64,000 bases of DNA from Oncomelania hupensis (Eukaryota > Mollusca > Gastropoda > Littorinimorpha > Pomatiopsidae): positions 2,804,343 through 2,868,342 of the forward strand of contig CM072520.1 in assembly GCA_036898135.1 (NCBI GenBank), given 5' to 3'. Below the pieces are notes generated by a model. It had not been told where the DNA came from. It ran no database searches and was given only the letters and a program-made list of their open reading frames with translations. Below are positions 32,696 to 44,376 of this stretch, one piece after another. Every line of letters begins with the position of its first letter. Position 1 is the stretch's first letter. A program made the translations under genes and the position numbers.

Positions 32696-35224
32696 ATGTG
32701 CCCTTTACCCTGCATGGCTCGGTATACACGAAAGACTCTGATCGAGTGTAGCGTTCCCACTTCAGTTGCTACCATTGACCTTTCCTTCTTGCGTGACCCT
32801 GTCCTGAAAGAATTGAGGCCGAGAAGGAGAGGTAGGAGAGGAGGTCTACGTATACGTATGCGTCGTCGTCGTTTTTGTCTGCCCCTCCCATCCATTGTCT
32901 TAGGTAACGCCCAGTCTCTGAGTAACAAGACTGATGAACTGTATGCCTGCTGCAAGTACTTGCGTGAGTTCAGAGATGCAAATATATTGTGCTTCTCTGA
33001 GACCTGGTTGAAGGAAGATGTACCTGACCCCAGCATTCCCGGCTTCTCTGTGCACCGCTGTGATAGAAGTGCAGAAGTCACTGGGAAGACTCGTGGTGGA
33101 GGCGTCTGCATCATGGTAAACACTCGCTGGTGCACTAACGTGACGATTAGAGAGTCCTTCTGTCACGAGGACATTGAATTGCTGACTGTTGCACTTCGGC
33201 CATTCTACCTGCCGCGCGAGTTCAATCAGATCTTCATCACAGTTGTTTATGTCCACCCCAGGGCCAACACGACGACTGCAGCCCACATACTCAGTGATGT
33301 CGTTCATTCTCTCTCGTCTCTGTCTCCAGATGCACCATCCTTCATTCTGGGGGACTTCAACCATCTGCAGCTGAACCGTGTACTGCCACACTTCAAACAG
33401 TATGTGACCTGCCCCACCTGCGGCGACAACACCCTTGATCTCTGTTATGGCAACATTAAGAACGCCTACAAGTCTCGTGCGCTTCCCAACTTGGGCCGAT
33501 CTGTCCATACCATGGTACAACTCATCCCCATCTACAAACAGAAGTTGAAATGCTCCAAGCCTGCAGTCCAGTCCATCAAAGTCTGGAGCCCAGAGTCGGT
33601 GGAGATCCTCAATGGTTGCTTTGCCTGCACCGACTGGGATATTTTCCTAGAAGACGGCAGCTCCCTTGATGAGGCTACCAGTGCTGTCTCAGACTACATT
33701 AACTTTTGTGTGGATCTGTTGGTGGAGACGAAGGAAGTAAAAGTGTACCCTAACAGCAAGCCCTGGGTCACAGCCGAGCTGAGACAGCTGCTGAGGGACA
33801 GACACACTGCGCTCCAGGAGGGAGATAGGGAAGGCATGCGGGAAATCCAGAAGAGGATCGACAAAAAAATCAAAGCGGAGAAGAAGAAGTACTCGTCCAA
33901 GCTTGAAGACAACTTTCGGCAGTGCAACTCTAGGCAGTATTGGCAAAACATTTCGACCATCACCGGCTACAAACCACAGCGGGGTGTTTTGCTGACTGAA
34001 GATGAGGAGAAATTAGCCAATGATCTTAATGTCTTTTATACACGTTTTGACAAGTATGACTTTAGTGCTGAACAACAACAGGCTCTGGCTGAGACTCAAT
34101 TCCGCAGCAGTAGGCCCATCCTTGTCCAGGAGGCGGATGTTCGCAAGATCTTCAGGGGCTTGAATTCCCGAAGTGCAGCGGGTCCTGATCGAGTCAGCGG
34201 TAGAACACTGAAGTTGTGTAGTGATATGCTGTCTCCTGTCTTCACCAGTCTTTTTCAGCGCTCCTTTGATGAAGGCCACGTACCGCAACTATGGAAGACC
34301 TCAACTATAATCCCGGTGCCGAAGAAGAAATCACCGGCCCAGCTAAATGACTACCGGCCTGTGGCGCTCACTTCCATTCCGATGAAGTGTGCTGAGAAGA
34401 TTGCACTGAGACATCTCAGAGAAGAAACAGTGAGGCACCAGGATCCAATGCAGTTTGCCTACTCTGAGGGTCGTGGCACAGAGGATGCCATCCTGACACT
34501 GCTGCACCATTTGTACCAACACCTCGATAGACGGGGAACTTATGCGCGCATCCTTTTCTTGGATTTTTCCAGCGCGTTTAACACTCTGCAGCCACATCTC
34601 CTCACTCAGAAGCTCATGGCCATGGATGTCAGCCCGACCTTGATAAGGTGGATCCACAGTTTTATGACCGTACGTCCACAGAGGGTCAGGATTGGCACTA
34701 CCATGTCCTCCATACTGATGACTAACACTGGGGCTCCTCAGGGATGCGTGCTATCCCCAGTCCTGTTCACCATCTACACTGCCGACTGTCGCTCAACAGA
34801 CCCCAGCAACATCCAGGTCAAGTTTGCCGACGACACATCCCTTTCAGGATTGGTGAACACCGACGAGACGGCATACAGGTTGGGCGTGGACGGGTTGGTG
34901 GAGTGGTGCGACAGGAACTACCTGGAGCTCAACGTTGCCAAGACGGAGGAGATGGTGATTGATTTCCGCCTCAAGTCCAGTACCATCAAGCCACTCACCA
35001 TCAAGGGCGAAGCAGTCCGGATAGTTGACAGATACAAGTACCTTGGTACGGTGATTGACAACAAGCTGAACTGGTCTGCAAACGTGGACGCCTGCTGCAA
35101 GAAGGCAAACCAAAGACTCTTTTTCCTCCGCAAGCTCAGACAGTTCAGGGTCAATAGCACAATCCTGCAACTATTCTATCAGTCAGTGGTGGAGAGCATA
35201 CTGTTGTTCAATCAACTATGCTAC
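32696..35224 (+). CDS. LINE ORF2, 5' part: endonuclease and reverse transcriptase
   Basis: Start chosen at the first in-frame ATG (32696; a second is at 32714). Residues from about 60 form an APE endonuclease: LGNAQSLSNKTDEL, CFSETWLKED, VYVHPRANTT, LGDFNHLQLN. Its last motif, usually SDH, reads GRSVHTMVQL here, with GTC at 33503-33505 where Asp is expected. RT follows: GPDRVSGRTLK, IIPVPKKKSPAQLNDYRPV, FLDFSSAFNTL, GAPQGCVLSP, FADDTSLSG. The frame reaches FNQLCY at 35224 and is then cut by the LTR element; beyond this point the host frame reads LTR sequence. Confidence 0.9.
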
Positions 35225-36718
35225 TGTCGCAAACCTGGGTGTTACTGGGTGATCACTACTGATGAAGGACTACCTTGACTTTCATGACTTACCCCAGAAC
35301 ATGGTTTTATTTCAATAAAAAAACCTAAGGTACACCATTTACTTCCAACACTTCACAAACACATAACACGTTTTTCCAAGTTCGATTATTTTATTATATT
35401 CCGTTCATTTTTCTTCGAAATCAGAACGATAATTTGGCGATACTTTTTCGTCGTGGTTACCGAAAATGTTCTTGCTTTCAATTTTTTTTACTTAGCTCAA
35501 AACTTCGTCCTCGTTGAAATCGTTGATGAATGAAGAAACCAGTCTTTAGAATGATGAGTTGTGGAAAAGTTCCTAAGAACTGGAACTTGACGTCGATGTC
35601 GCCGTTAGATCTAATGGCTGTCCATGACCCACCAGTGACTTCTGTAGCCCTCGTTAACGTACAGTTCCATCGTAGAATTAGTCACTCCGATCATAAGCCA
35701 GACGTCATCGAAGAATCCAGTGCCAGTCTCAAAGATGACATCGTCACGTAGATCCAAGACGATTCATAACACAGAATAAAAACACCTGCAGAACAAAACT
35801 AGTCTTAGATATTTGCATGAAAATTATTTCCATACAAACTTAAACTCCTTCAGGTCCGGCTCTGCTTGGAAAAACATGTTACGATTAATCAACACATCAG
35901 TCCCCTGAAAACCAACTGCATTCAGACGAACCAACTATCTTTCTCTGGAAAAGAAATGCATTCAAACAAACAAACTATTTTTCTCCTCTGGAAAACAAAT
36001 GCATTCAATGAACAACCTATCTCACTACTCTGAAAAACAAATGCATTCAATGAACAAACTATTTTTCTCCTCTGAAAAATACATATATTCAATGAACAAA
36101 ATCATCACACGTATCAATCTTCTTGGGAAATTATCTTGAATGAAGAAAAATCTAAATATTTACCCTACGGTGCCAGAATATCAGCTAAAGCTGATCAAAC
36201 GTCGAGGAACAACTATCTTCCTGGCCCAACCACATCTGACATCATTCAGCCTCCAGCTAAACTGTCGTTGGCACCCCACAGAATAAGTTGCCTCGGAGCT
36301 TGGGTAGAATCCTCCCTGTCCAGTCTAGATCTCTTTCCCAACTGATTGACAGTTTTCCTAACCGATTTCGCCTCTGTTTCATTTTACTAAGGTTACCATA
36401 CTTTTATCATTAAAACAACCAATGAAAATTTCCCAACGCAAACAAATGACCTATCACCTCAAATATTATATTTTATAAAATTAATAGCTCACAACCTCTT
36501 TGCTTTTCCTAAAATTTTATTATTGGCATTAATCACAAACTTTCACACAAAAGAATCATCGATAAAAATCGTCCATTTTATTCTTTTCCAGGAATACACA
36601 AAATGGCGATTGACACGTAACAAAATTGACGTCATATTTCTAAATCTTACCACAGGCACTCTATATAACAATTAGCACTTGGAAAATAAAATACTCGCGA
36701 GCGTTTCGTTTCGCGACA
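35225..36718 (-). repeat. 3' LTR of the Gmr1-like element
   Basis: 1,494 bp. It contains four diverged copies of a unit with AAATGCATTCAATGAAC (35,945-36,090). AAGAGGAGGGGCGTAA on the minus strand just before it (36719-36734) is the polypurine tract. Confidence 0.95.
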
Positions 36719-36765
36719 TTACGCCCCTCCTCTTGAGCTGAAACATCCATGTTTAAGCTATTCTT

Positions 36766-39700
36766 TTACAAGTGCAATCGACTCAAATAGTCTGCGCCAA
36801 CATTGTCTTTCCCTTTGATAACTTTGACTGTGAAAGAATACTGTTGCAGCTGGAGAGCCCACCTCATTAGCCGACCATTCTCAGTCTTGGTTTTCTGCAA
36901 ATATGTAAGTGGTTGGTGGTCCGTCTCCAAAGTGAAATGTGTTGAATACAGGTACTGTTCAAACTTCTTGACAGCCCATACCACTCCCAAACACTCCTTT
37001 TCGATGGTCGAGTAGTTTTTCTCTGCACGGTTAAGCTTCTTGCTTGCATAGGCTACTGGCTGTAACCCTTGTCCTTGATCTTGCAGTAAAACTGCTCCCA
37101 CTGCAACATCTGATGCGTCACTCCTCAGAGTAAATGGTTTGCTGACGTCAGGTAGCAATAACACTGGTTTGCTTACCAAGCAATCTTTGAGTTTAACGAA
37201 TGCTGCTTCACATTTTTCATCCCAGGCCACTTTTTCTGGTAGACCTTTCTTTGTCAAATCAGTCAACGGAGCGCTGATTTCCGCATAGTTGCTGATGTAT
37301 TTCCTGTAGAACCCTACTAGTCCTAGGAATGCTCTGACTTCCTTCTTTGTGATCGGTCTGCTGGCTGACCTGATTTTCTCTGTTTTGTCATCATCAGGCA
37401 TGACTGTGCCTCCACCCACATGATGACCCAAATAGTCTAACTCCCTGAAACCAAAGTAGCACTTCGAGGGTTTCGCTGTAAGACCTGCCTCCTCCAACCT
37501 TTTCAACACAGCATCAATGGCCTCTACATGCTGTTCCCACGTTTCAGTAGCAATGATGATGTCATCAATAAAATGTTCAATATCATCACGCTTCAGAGGT
37601 TCAAGTAGCTTGCGCATCATTCGAGTGAAAATAGAACTCGCAGTCTTGATACCAAATGGAAGATAAGCGAAACAGTACTGTCCCATGGGTGTACTAAACG
37701 CCGTTTTCGGTTTATCATCTTCTTTGACTGGTATCTGCCAATACCCTTTCGTCAAATCTATCTTTGACAAATAGCGTGCTTTCTGCAATTTTGCAAAGAT
37801 TTGTGGCACATCAGGAATAGGTTCCGAATCGAACTCTACCTGCTTGTTGAGGCTTCTATAGTCAATACAGAAACGTATTTCACCATCCTTCTTCTTCGCC
37901 AACACAATCGGACTATTGTAAGGCGACACTGTTGGTTCAATGACCCCCAACTCCAACATGTCAATGACCTCTTTCTTCACTGTTTCTACCTGCGCAAATG
38001 GTAGCGGGTATTGCCTCACATGCACTGGCTCTTTTGACGTAAGTTTGAATTCACATTCTTCGATTTTACATTTCCCTGGTATGTCTTTAAGCACCTTTTC
38101 TCTCCTATCGCAAATAGACAAGATTTCAGCCTGTTTGTGCTCGTCCAACTCAGGGTTGATCTTCACGTCTCTGGGACCTTCTTTTGCATGCAACGTAAGC
38201 ATAGGAAAACGATCTATGCCTAGTGCTCCCATCTCTTCATCGTACACATCGTCAACCACAACGCTCACTTCCTGCTCATCTGTCTCCATGACCACCGCGT
38301 TTGGCTGTGCTTCATCCGTTCCTGTTTGCTTTTCGTCACGTTCGACGTACAATTTCAGCAAATTCGCATGTAGCAGTTTTTCATGTCCCCTTATCTTGAT
38401 CCTGTAGTTGCAGCTGCCCACTTTCTCCACAACTGGATAAGGACCTTTCCACGTTAGCTGCAGCTTGTTGTGTTTTGCGGGCAACAAAAGCAAAACTTTG
38501 TCCCCGACCACAAATTTTCTGTCTTTGGCCTTCTTGTCGTACACCCTTGTGTACCTGAGCGCTGCCTTGCTGAGGTTGTTCTTGGCAATCTCACAAGTTT
38601 TCTCGATTTTGTTCGTGAGATCCGTGATATGGCTAATCGTGGATCGCACTTCCTCTCCTGCATCCTCATTTGTCCACACCTGACGTAGAACCTGCATAGG
38701 CCCTCGTACTTCACGCCCATACAACAGTTCAAAAGGCGAAAATTGCAAGCTTTCTTGCGGTACCTCCCTGTAAGCAAATAATAACGCAGGCAAAAACTTG
38801 TCCCAGTCTTTGGGCTGTTCTTGACAAAGTCTCTTCATCATGTCCTTGAGTGTAGCATTGAACTTCTCTGTCAAACCATTTGTTTGCGGGTGAAAGGGTG
38901 TAGTATGGATCCCCTTTATGTTGAGAAGCTTGTTCACTCTCTCCATGATCTCGCTGGTGAATTGGGTACCCCTATCTGTGATCACTTCCTTAGGAATTCC
39001 CATCTTGGTCCAATAGATCCACAACGCCTCGCTCACTGTCTCTGCTCTAATATCCTTCAGAGGTGTCGCTTCTACATACCGCGTGGCATAGTCAACCATG
39101 GTCAATATGTATCGATGACCCCTGCTGGACGCTGGTAGTATCGGACCAATGATATCTACTCCAACTCGCTCGAAAGGTGTGCTGATAAGCGGCATGCTTT
39201 TCATCGTAACCTTCCTAGTAGCTCCCTTCCTCGTGCTCCTCTGACACACGTCACATGACGCACAATAACGTTTGACGTCACCACAGATACCCGGCCAATA
39301 GAAATCACGCCATATCCGGTCGCGAGTTCGGCGTACTCCTTGATGTCCTGCCATCGGTGTATCATGAGCCAATTTGAGCACATCTGATCGGTACCGTTCT
39401 GGTACTACCACTTGTCTACATGGTTTACCTTCACTCATGTAAACTCTGTACAAAATGTCTTTCTTCCACTCGTAGTGGGTTTCTTGTTTGAGCCCTAGCT
39501 CTGCCCTTTCCCGAATCTTTCCCAAAGTCGGGTCTGCCTTCTGTTCCTTAGATAGATCTTCAGGACGTATTTGCCCTAAGTCAATCTGCTTAGGAATCCA
39601 CGGCTTGGCTTGTGCTTGTTGCTTCTCCTGCAACCTGGTTTGTACTGGTGCTACAACTTGTTCCTTCGGTTGCTCTACCAACGGAAACAATGGAACTTTG

Positions 39701-41304
39701 ACCTCAGTCCCGTCTGTCATCTTTCTGCTATTTCCTATCAGAACTTGATGCACAAGCGTCTTCAAAACCAAAACACGCGTTTCTCCAACGAAAAACGGAG
39801 TTTCCAAATTCACCACAGCAATGGGCACTTTCTTTCGCTTGGATGAATCTGCAAGTGTCACGTTCTGATATTCGCCCGTATACTTGCTTGGGGAAACTAA
39901 ACTTGAATCCACCAATATGCTACTGGCCCCTGTATCCCGAATACCTTGAGCCTTTACTCCATCCACTTTCAACTCACAGTTTGGTTCATAGCCGTCTTCA
40001 CTACATCTGTTACACGGTTTCTGTTCCTGGGTCACGTTGACCGCATTCACAACAGCTGACGCTAGGTTTGAGTTTGGTCTGTTTCTATTCACATTTGCCT
40101 TTTGGCAATCCCTCATCAAATGTGTGCCTCCACATCGAAAACATCCCTTGAGGTTTTGCTGAGTCTTGTTCATTCCTGACGCACCCGCGTTACCAGGACA
40201 TGTCGCTTGACCACTCATCCCTCCACTACGTCGTTGTCCCATGTTTGAATTCTGCGTTTGCTGGTTAACCCTGGGACGGTTATCCATTCTAGCACTGGGT
40301 CCAATGGGCCGCCTCGTTGCTATCGGACCTCCAGCATTCTGCGCATCTTCATACGTTTGAGCATGGACCACCACTTCGTCCACACACGTAGGGTTTCTTT
40401 CCCTAATAAATCTCGCCTCCTCTTGAGACACTATTTCCAACATTTTGTCCATGAGAATTAAATCTTTCAGCTCACCTGATTTTCCTTCTTTCTCAGACAA
40501 ATCCACCCATCTGTCCAAATACATCCCCATCCTGTTTCTACACTCCCTGATGCCTTCATGACTGCCCCGCTTGAATTCCTTGAACCGTTTCCGATAAGTT
40601 TCAGCGGTCAGTTGGAAACGTCTCATGATCGCAGCCTTGACCATGTCGTAATCCATAATTTCCTCATCAGACATCTCAGTGTAGACCTGCCGTGCTTGGC
40701 CTCGTAGCTGACCAGACAGTCTTATCGCCCACTCATCCTTGTTCCAACCTGACAACGTAGCGATACGCTCAAACTGTTTCAGGTAGACCTCTACATCGTC
40801 CTTATCATCCAAATAAGGTACATTCACATTCAGACAGCTCCTTGCTGTTCTCGGCTCCGGATAAAAATTTTGATTTTGGTCCCCATCATCTGCAGTCCAC
40901 TCTTGCGCCTTTCTCAACTCAAACTCGTTCTGCATGGCCATTTGTTCCAATTTTGCCTTGGCCTCTCTTTCTTCTCTCATAATGCGCTCTTCTCGTTCTT
41001 CACGTCGGAGCTGGTCCTCCCGTTGCTCCTGCCGTATCTTCTCCGCTTTCTCTTCCTCTTCTTTCCGGATCCTCTCCGCTTTCTCTTCCTCTTCCTTCCG
41101 GATCCTCTCAGCTTTCTCTTCCTCCCTTATCCTCTCCGCTTTATCTTCTTCTTCCTTTCGGATCCTCTCCGCTTTCTCTTCCTTCCTCCTATTTTCCACA
41201 TACTCTGCCAGATCCTTATCTGTCAGACCCAGGATGATCCCATCCTGCTTGTAGGCTAGCAGCGGAGACTCAGTCTCCATCTGAACTGGTTGCTGCCTCG
41301 GCAT
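36766..41304 (-). CDS. Gag-Pol polyprotein, order GAG-PR-INT-RT-RH
   Basis: A single 1,512-residue frame; start at the ATG at 41304. Residues 1-140: N-terminal motif then an Arg/Glu coiled coil with repeated RIRKEEEEKAE. About 155-320: a capsid with SCAN-like features (YRKRFKEFKRGSHEGIRE, LILMDKMLEIV, ARFIRERNP). Near 390: CCHC knuckle CFRCGGTHLMRDC. Near 460: protease IRDTGASSIL. About 620-950: integrase with HxxxH/CxxC (HDTPMAGH, CASCDVCQ) and catalytic DIIGP, TDRGTQF and E in NGLTEKFNATL. About 1060-1510: RT (KKDGEIRFCIDYRSLN, KIDLTKGYWQIPV, catalytic FIDD), RNase H (LRSDASDVAVGAV) and DNVGADYLSRL at the end. Gag and Pol appear fused without a frameshift. No stop or frameshift seen. Confidence 0.94.
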   Translation of the reverse strand: MPRQQPVQMETESPLLAYKQDGIILGLTDKDLAEYVENRRKEEKAERIRKEEEDKAERIREEEKAERIRKEEEEKAERIRKEEEEKAEKIRQEQREDQLRREEREERIMREEREAKAKLEQMAMQNEFELRKAQEWTADDGDQNQNFYPEPRTARSCLNVNVPYLDDKDDVEVYLKQFERIATLSGWNKDEWAIRLSGQLRGQARQVYTEMSDEEIMDYDMVKAAIMRRFQLTAETYRKRFKEFKRGSHEGIRECRNRMGMYLDRWVDLSEKEGKSGELKDLILMDKMLEIVSQEEARFIRERNPTCVDEVVVHAQTYEDAQNAGGPIATRRPIGPSARMDNRPRVNQQTQNSNMGQRRSGGMSGQATCPGNAGASGMNKTQQNLKGCFRCGGTHLMRDCQKANVNRNRPNSNLASAVVNAVNVTQEQKPCNRCSEDGYEPNCELKVDGVKAQGIRDTGASSILVDSSLVSPSKYTGEYQNVTLADSSKRKKVPIAVVNLETPFFVGETRVLVLKTLVHQVLIGNSRKMTDGTEVKVPLFPLVEQPKEQVVAPVQTRLQEKQQAQAKPWIPKQIDLGQIRPEDLSKEQKADPTLGKIRERAELGLKQETHYEWKKDILYRVYMSEGKPCRQVVVPERYRSDVLKLAHDTPMAGHQGVRRTRDRIWRDFYWPGICGDVKRYCASCDVCQRSTRKGATRKVTMKSMPLISTPFERVGVDIIGPILPASSRGHRYILTMVDYATRYVEATPLKDIRAETVSEALWIYWTKMGIPKEVITDRGTQFTSEIMERVNKLLNIKGIHTTPFHPQTNGLTEKFNATLKDMMKRLCQEQPKDWDKFLPALLFAYREVPQESLQFSPFELLYGREVRGPMQVLRQVWTNEDAGEEVRSTISHITDLTNKIEKTCEIAKNNLSKAALRYTRVYDKKAKDRKFVVGDKVLLLLPAKHNKLQLTWKGPYPVVEKVGSCNYRIKIRGHEKLLHANLLKLYVERDEKQTGTDEAQPNAVVMETDEQEVSVVVDDVYDEEMGALGIDRFPMLTLHAKEGPRDVKINPELDEHKQAEILSICDRREKVLKDIPGKCKIEECEFKLTSKEPVHVRQYPLPFAQVETVKKEVIDMLELGVIEPTVSPYNSPIVLAKKKDGEIRFCIDYRSLNKQVEFDSEPIPDVPQIFAKLQKARYLSKIDLTKGYWQIPVKEDDKPKTAFSTPMGQYCFAYLPFGIKTASSIFTRMMRKLLEPLKRDDIEHFIDDIIIATETWEQHVEAIDAVLKRLEEAGLTAKPSKCYFGFRELDYLGHHVGGGTVMPDDDKTEKIRSASRPITKKEVRAFLGLVGFYRKYISNYAEISAPLTDLTKKGLPEKVAWDEKCEAAFVKLKDCLVSKPVLLLPDVSKPFTLRSDASDVAVGAVLLQDQGQGLQPVAYASKKLNRAEKNYSTIEKECLGVVWAVKKFEQYLYSTHFTLETDHQPLTYLQKTKTENGRLMRWALQLQQYSFTVKVIKGKDNVGADYLSRLHL

Positions 41305-42410
41305 CCTCCTAGCCAAACTTTCCCTAAACTAATCCTGTTTTACTACACGTAACCCTGGTAGATAAAACCACAGACTATTTAGGCCTCAAGCGTACTCGCC
41401 TTTCCAAAGGTTAAAGTACTCACAACGGATACGCCTGCGCTCTAGCCCCAAACGGCTATTCTGTCACAGCTATCCTTACGTGAACGGTTATACACTAATA
41501 ACACGATCACCGACGATAATCCACCACCTTTCAGATTATCATCCACGCTTAGTCTCCTGGTTAAGTAAAACGTCTAACTAGACCTACATTTACTAACCAG
41601 CACTACCAATTACCACAATTGGTTAAACTGTCAATCGGACACTACCGAATCTGACTTTCAGACCCTCAACTAGAAATAATTCTCGGTTAGAGGTTTGACC
41701 AGACTAAGCAACACAGAGCTAATTAGGTTGACCGCCTCACCGATCAATACCTAACCTCTAGCCTGTCTTCGAACAACACTGAAACTATACAATGTTTTCG
41801 GAACATCCAACTTACTTAAAGTTTAAGCTGGAAAACTTACTTTCAATCTATGACCGATACTTTACCCTACATACTCCATCAGGATAATAAACGTCATAGG
41901 TTGCAGAAACTGTTCAGCCTAAGTATACCTTCGACCAAAACACTAGTACCTACGTACAATAGCTATTGCAAACTCTGCAATCAAAGGTTCGAAATTTTGG
42001 AAAAGTAAAACTTATATCCAAAATATCTTTAATCCTACTACGGATAATACCGGTCTTCACTTCTCAACCGCCAGAATAAATAATTTCAAACGAGATGATT
42101 TCCCTGAAGATACTTGCACAGCTGGGCTCTCAGACAATATGTACCCACTGATGCACTAACATGTTAGCAGATATAATGCACATTTTATGTAAGCAATGAC
42201 TAGCAACAACATAAAACAATATCTTACCTATACTGCTCTCTAATCATGCTCATGCAGACGTGCAACAATTACATCAAGGTAACCACAACTTGAAGCAAGT
42301 TTTTATAATCGCTGAAGTGTTGAATTTGTAAAGTATTGGATTAATGGTGCACCTCTGACATGAAAAAAAAATGAATGGCTCGTTACCCCCTAGAATTTTC
42401 CAGAAATTCT
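41305..42410 (-). other. 5' leader of the Gmr1-like element
   Basis: About 1.1 kb of untranslated sequence between primer site and the gag ATG; no ORF seen. Confidence 0.65.
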
Positions 42411-42430
42411 AATCCCGGACGATGAACCCA
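42411..42430 (-). other. Probable primer-binding site
   Basis: On the minus strand the 5' LTR is followed after 3 nt by TGGGTTCATCGTCCGGGATT, which has the TGG start expected of a tRNA 3'-end complement. I do not assign the tRNA. Confidence 0.5.
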
Positions 42431-42433
42431 GAA

Positions 42434-43930
42434 TGTCGCAAACCTGGGTGTTACTGGGTGATCACTACTGATGAAGGACTACCTTGACTTTCATGACTTA
42501 CCCCAGAACATGGTTTTATTTCAATAAAAAAAACCTAAGGTACACCATTTACTTCCAACACTTCACAAACACATAACACGTTTTTCCAAGTTCGATTATT
42601 TTATTATATTCCGTTCATTTTTCTTCGAAATCGGAACGATAATTTGGCGATACTTTTTCGTCGTGGTTACCGAAAATGTTCTTGCTTTCAATTTTTTTTA
42701 CTTAGCTCAAAACTTCGTCCTCGTTGAAATCGTTGATGAATGAAGAAACCAGTCTTTAGAATGATGAGTTGTGGAAAAGTTCCTAAGAACTGGAACTTGA
42801 CGTCGATGTCGCCGTTAGATCTAATGGCTGTCCATGACCCACCAGTGACTTCTGTAGCCCTCGTTAACGTACAGTTCCATCGTAGAATTAGTCACTCCGA
42901 TCATAAGCCAGACGTCATCGAAGAATCCAGTGCCAGTCTCAAAGATGACATCGTCACGTAGATCCAAGACGATTCATACCACAGAATAAAAACACCTGCC
43001 GAACAAAACTAGTCTTAGATATTTGCATGAAAATTATTTCCATACAAACTTAAACTCCTTCAGGTCCGGCTCTGCTTGGAAAAACATGTTACGATTAATC
43101 AACACATCAGTCCCCTGAAAACCAACTGCATTCAGACGAACCAACTATCTTTCTCTGGAAAAGAAATGCATTCAAACAAACAAACTATTTTTCTCCTCTG
43201 GAAAACAAATGCATTCAATGAACAACCTATCTCACTACTCTGAAAAACAAATGCATTCAATGACCAAACTATTTTTCTCCTCTGAAAAATACATATATTC
43301 AATGAACAAAATCATCACACGTATCAATCTTCTTGGGAAATTATCTTGAATGAAGAAAAATCTAAATATTTACCCTACGGTGCCAGAATTTCAGCTAAAG
43401 CTGATCAAACGTCGAGGAACAACTATCTTCCTGGCCCAACCACATCTGACATCATTCAGCCTCCAGCTAAACTGTCGTTGGCACCCCACAGAATAAGTTG
43501 CCTCGGAGCTTGGGTAGAATCCTCCCTGTCCAGTCTAGATCTCTTTCCCAACTGATTGACAGTTTTCCTAACCGATTTCGCCTCTGTTTCATTTTACTAA
43601 GGTTACCATACTTTTATCATTAAAACAACCAATGAAAATTTCCCAACGCAAACAAATGACCTATCACCTCAAATATTATATTTTATAAAATTAATAGCTC
43701 ACAACCTCTTTGCTTTTCCTAAAATTTTATTATTGGCATTAATCACAAACTTTCACACAAAAGAATCATCGATAAAAATCGTCCATTTTATTCTTTTCCA
43801 GGAATACACAAAATGGCGATTGACACGTAACAAAATTGACGTCATATTTCTAAATCTTACCACAGGCACTCTATATAACAATTAGCACTTGGAAAAATAA
43901 AAATACTCGCGAGCGTTTCGTTTCGCGACA
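42434..43930 (-). repeat. 5' LTR of the Gmr1-like element
   Basis: 1,497 bp, near-identical to 35225-36718, including the internal tandem units. As the 5' LTR it should hold the promoter; CTATATAAC near 43,870 reads as a TATA-like site only on the plus strand, so I do not call a TATA box for the element. Confidence 0.93.
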
Positions 43931-43935
43931 GCTAC

Positions 43936-44256
43936 TACAACTCCACCAAGCTGGCAGATAGAGAGAGGATGGACAGAGTCACTTCAGCAGCAGCTAAAGT
44001 GATAGGGAAGGAGGTTAGACCCCTGGCGGAGACCTACAGCAGGGTGGCGCTGAGGAAGATCAGTAAGATTCAAGCAGATGTGTCTCACCCGCTGCATGAA
44101 ACTGTTGCTGGGTGTGTGTCGAGGCGCAACACAGGGCGCTTAATCTCCCTGTGGGCCCGAACCTCTAGATTCAGTGACTCATTCCTCCCCATGGCTCTCC
44201 GCCTGGCCAACAGTGCCCCACGACAAGGAGGCTGGGGATTGGCTCATAGGCTGTGA
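43936..44256 (+). CDS. LINE ORF2, 3' part (C-terminus)
   Basis: Continues the frame broken at 35224, immediately after the GCTAC duplication: YNSTKLADRERMDRVTSAAA, then PLHETVAGCVSRRNTGR, ending TGA at 44254-44256. The C-terminal ADVSHPLHE and SRFSDSFLPMALRL are standard for this LINE group. The domain has no separate function. Confidence 0.85.
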   Translation, partial: YNSTKLADRERMDRVTSAAAKVIGKEVRPLAETYSRVALRKISKIQADVSHPLHETVAGCVSRRNTGRLISLWARTSRFSDSFLPMALRLANSAPRQGGWGLAHRL

Positions 44257-44336
44257 CTTGCTCAGTAGGTCAGCAAACTGTTCATCTAAACCAAGTCTTT
44301 CATCAACAAAGACAGTGGGCAAGAAATCAGGCTATG

Positions 44337-44376
<40 letters not shown>

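Larger units (their letters stand above)
35225..43930 (-). mobile_element. Gmr1-ordered Ty3/Gypsy element, apparently intact and young
   Basis: LTRs at 35225-36718 (3') and 42434-43930 (5') have TGTCGC...GCGACA ends, and GCTAC flanks at 35220-35224 and 43931-43935. One long ORF encodes Gag, protease, integrase, reverse transcriptase and RNase H in that order. By eye the LTRs differ by about 5 substitutions and 3 single-base indels in 1.5 kb. It sits inside a LINE ORF2 in the opposite direction. Confidence 0.95.

Noticed and set aside
32455..33520. Minus-strand frames opposite the LINE endonuclease
   Set aside because: Antisense shadows of a well-supported ORF2 with recognisable motifs.
35530..36345. 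Two small ORFs present identically in both LTRs
   Set aside because: They are identical because the LTRs are; no domain, and the orientation is opposite to the element.
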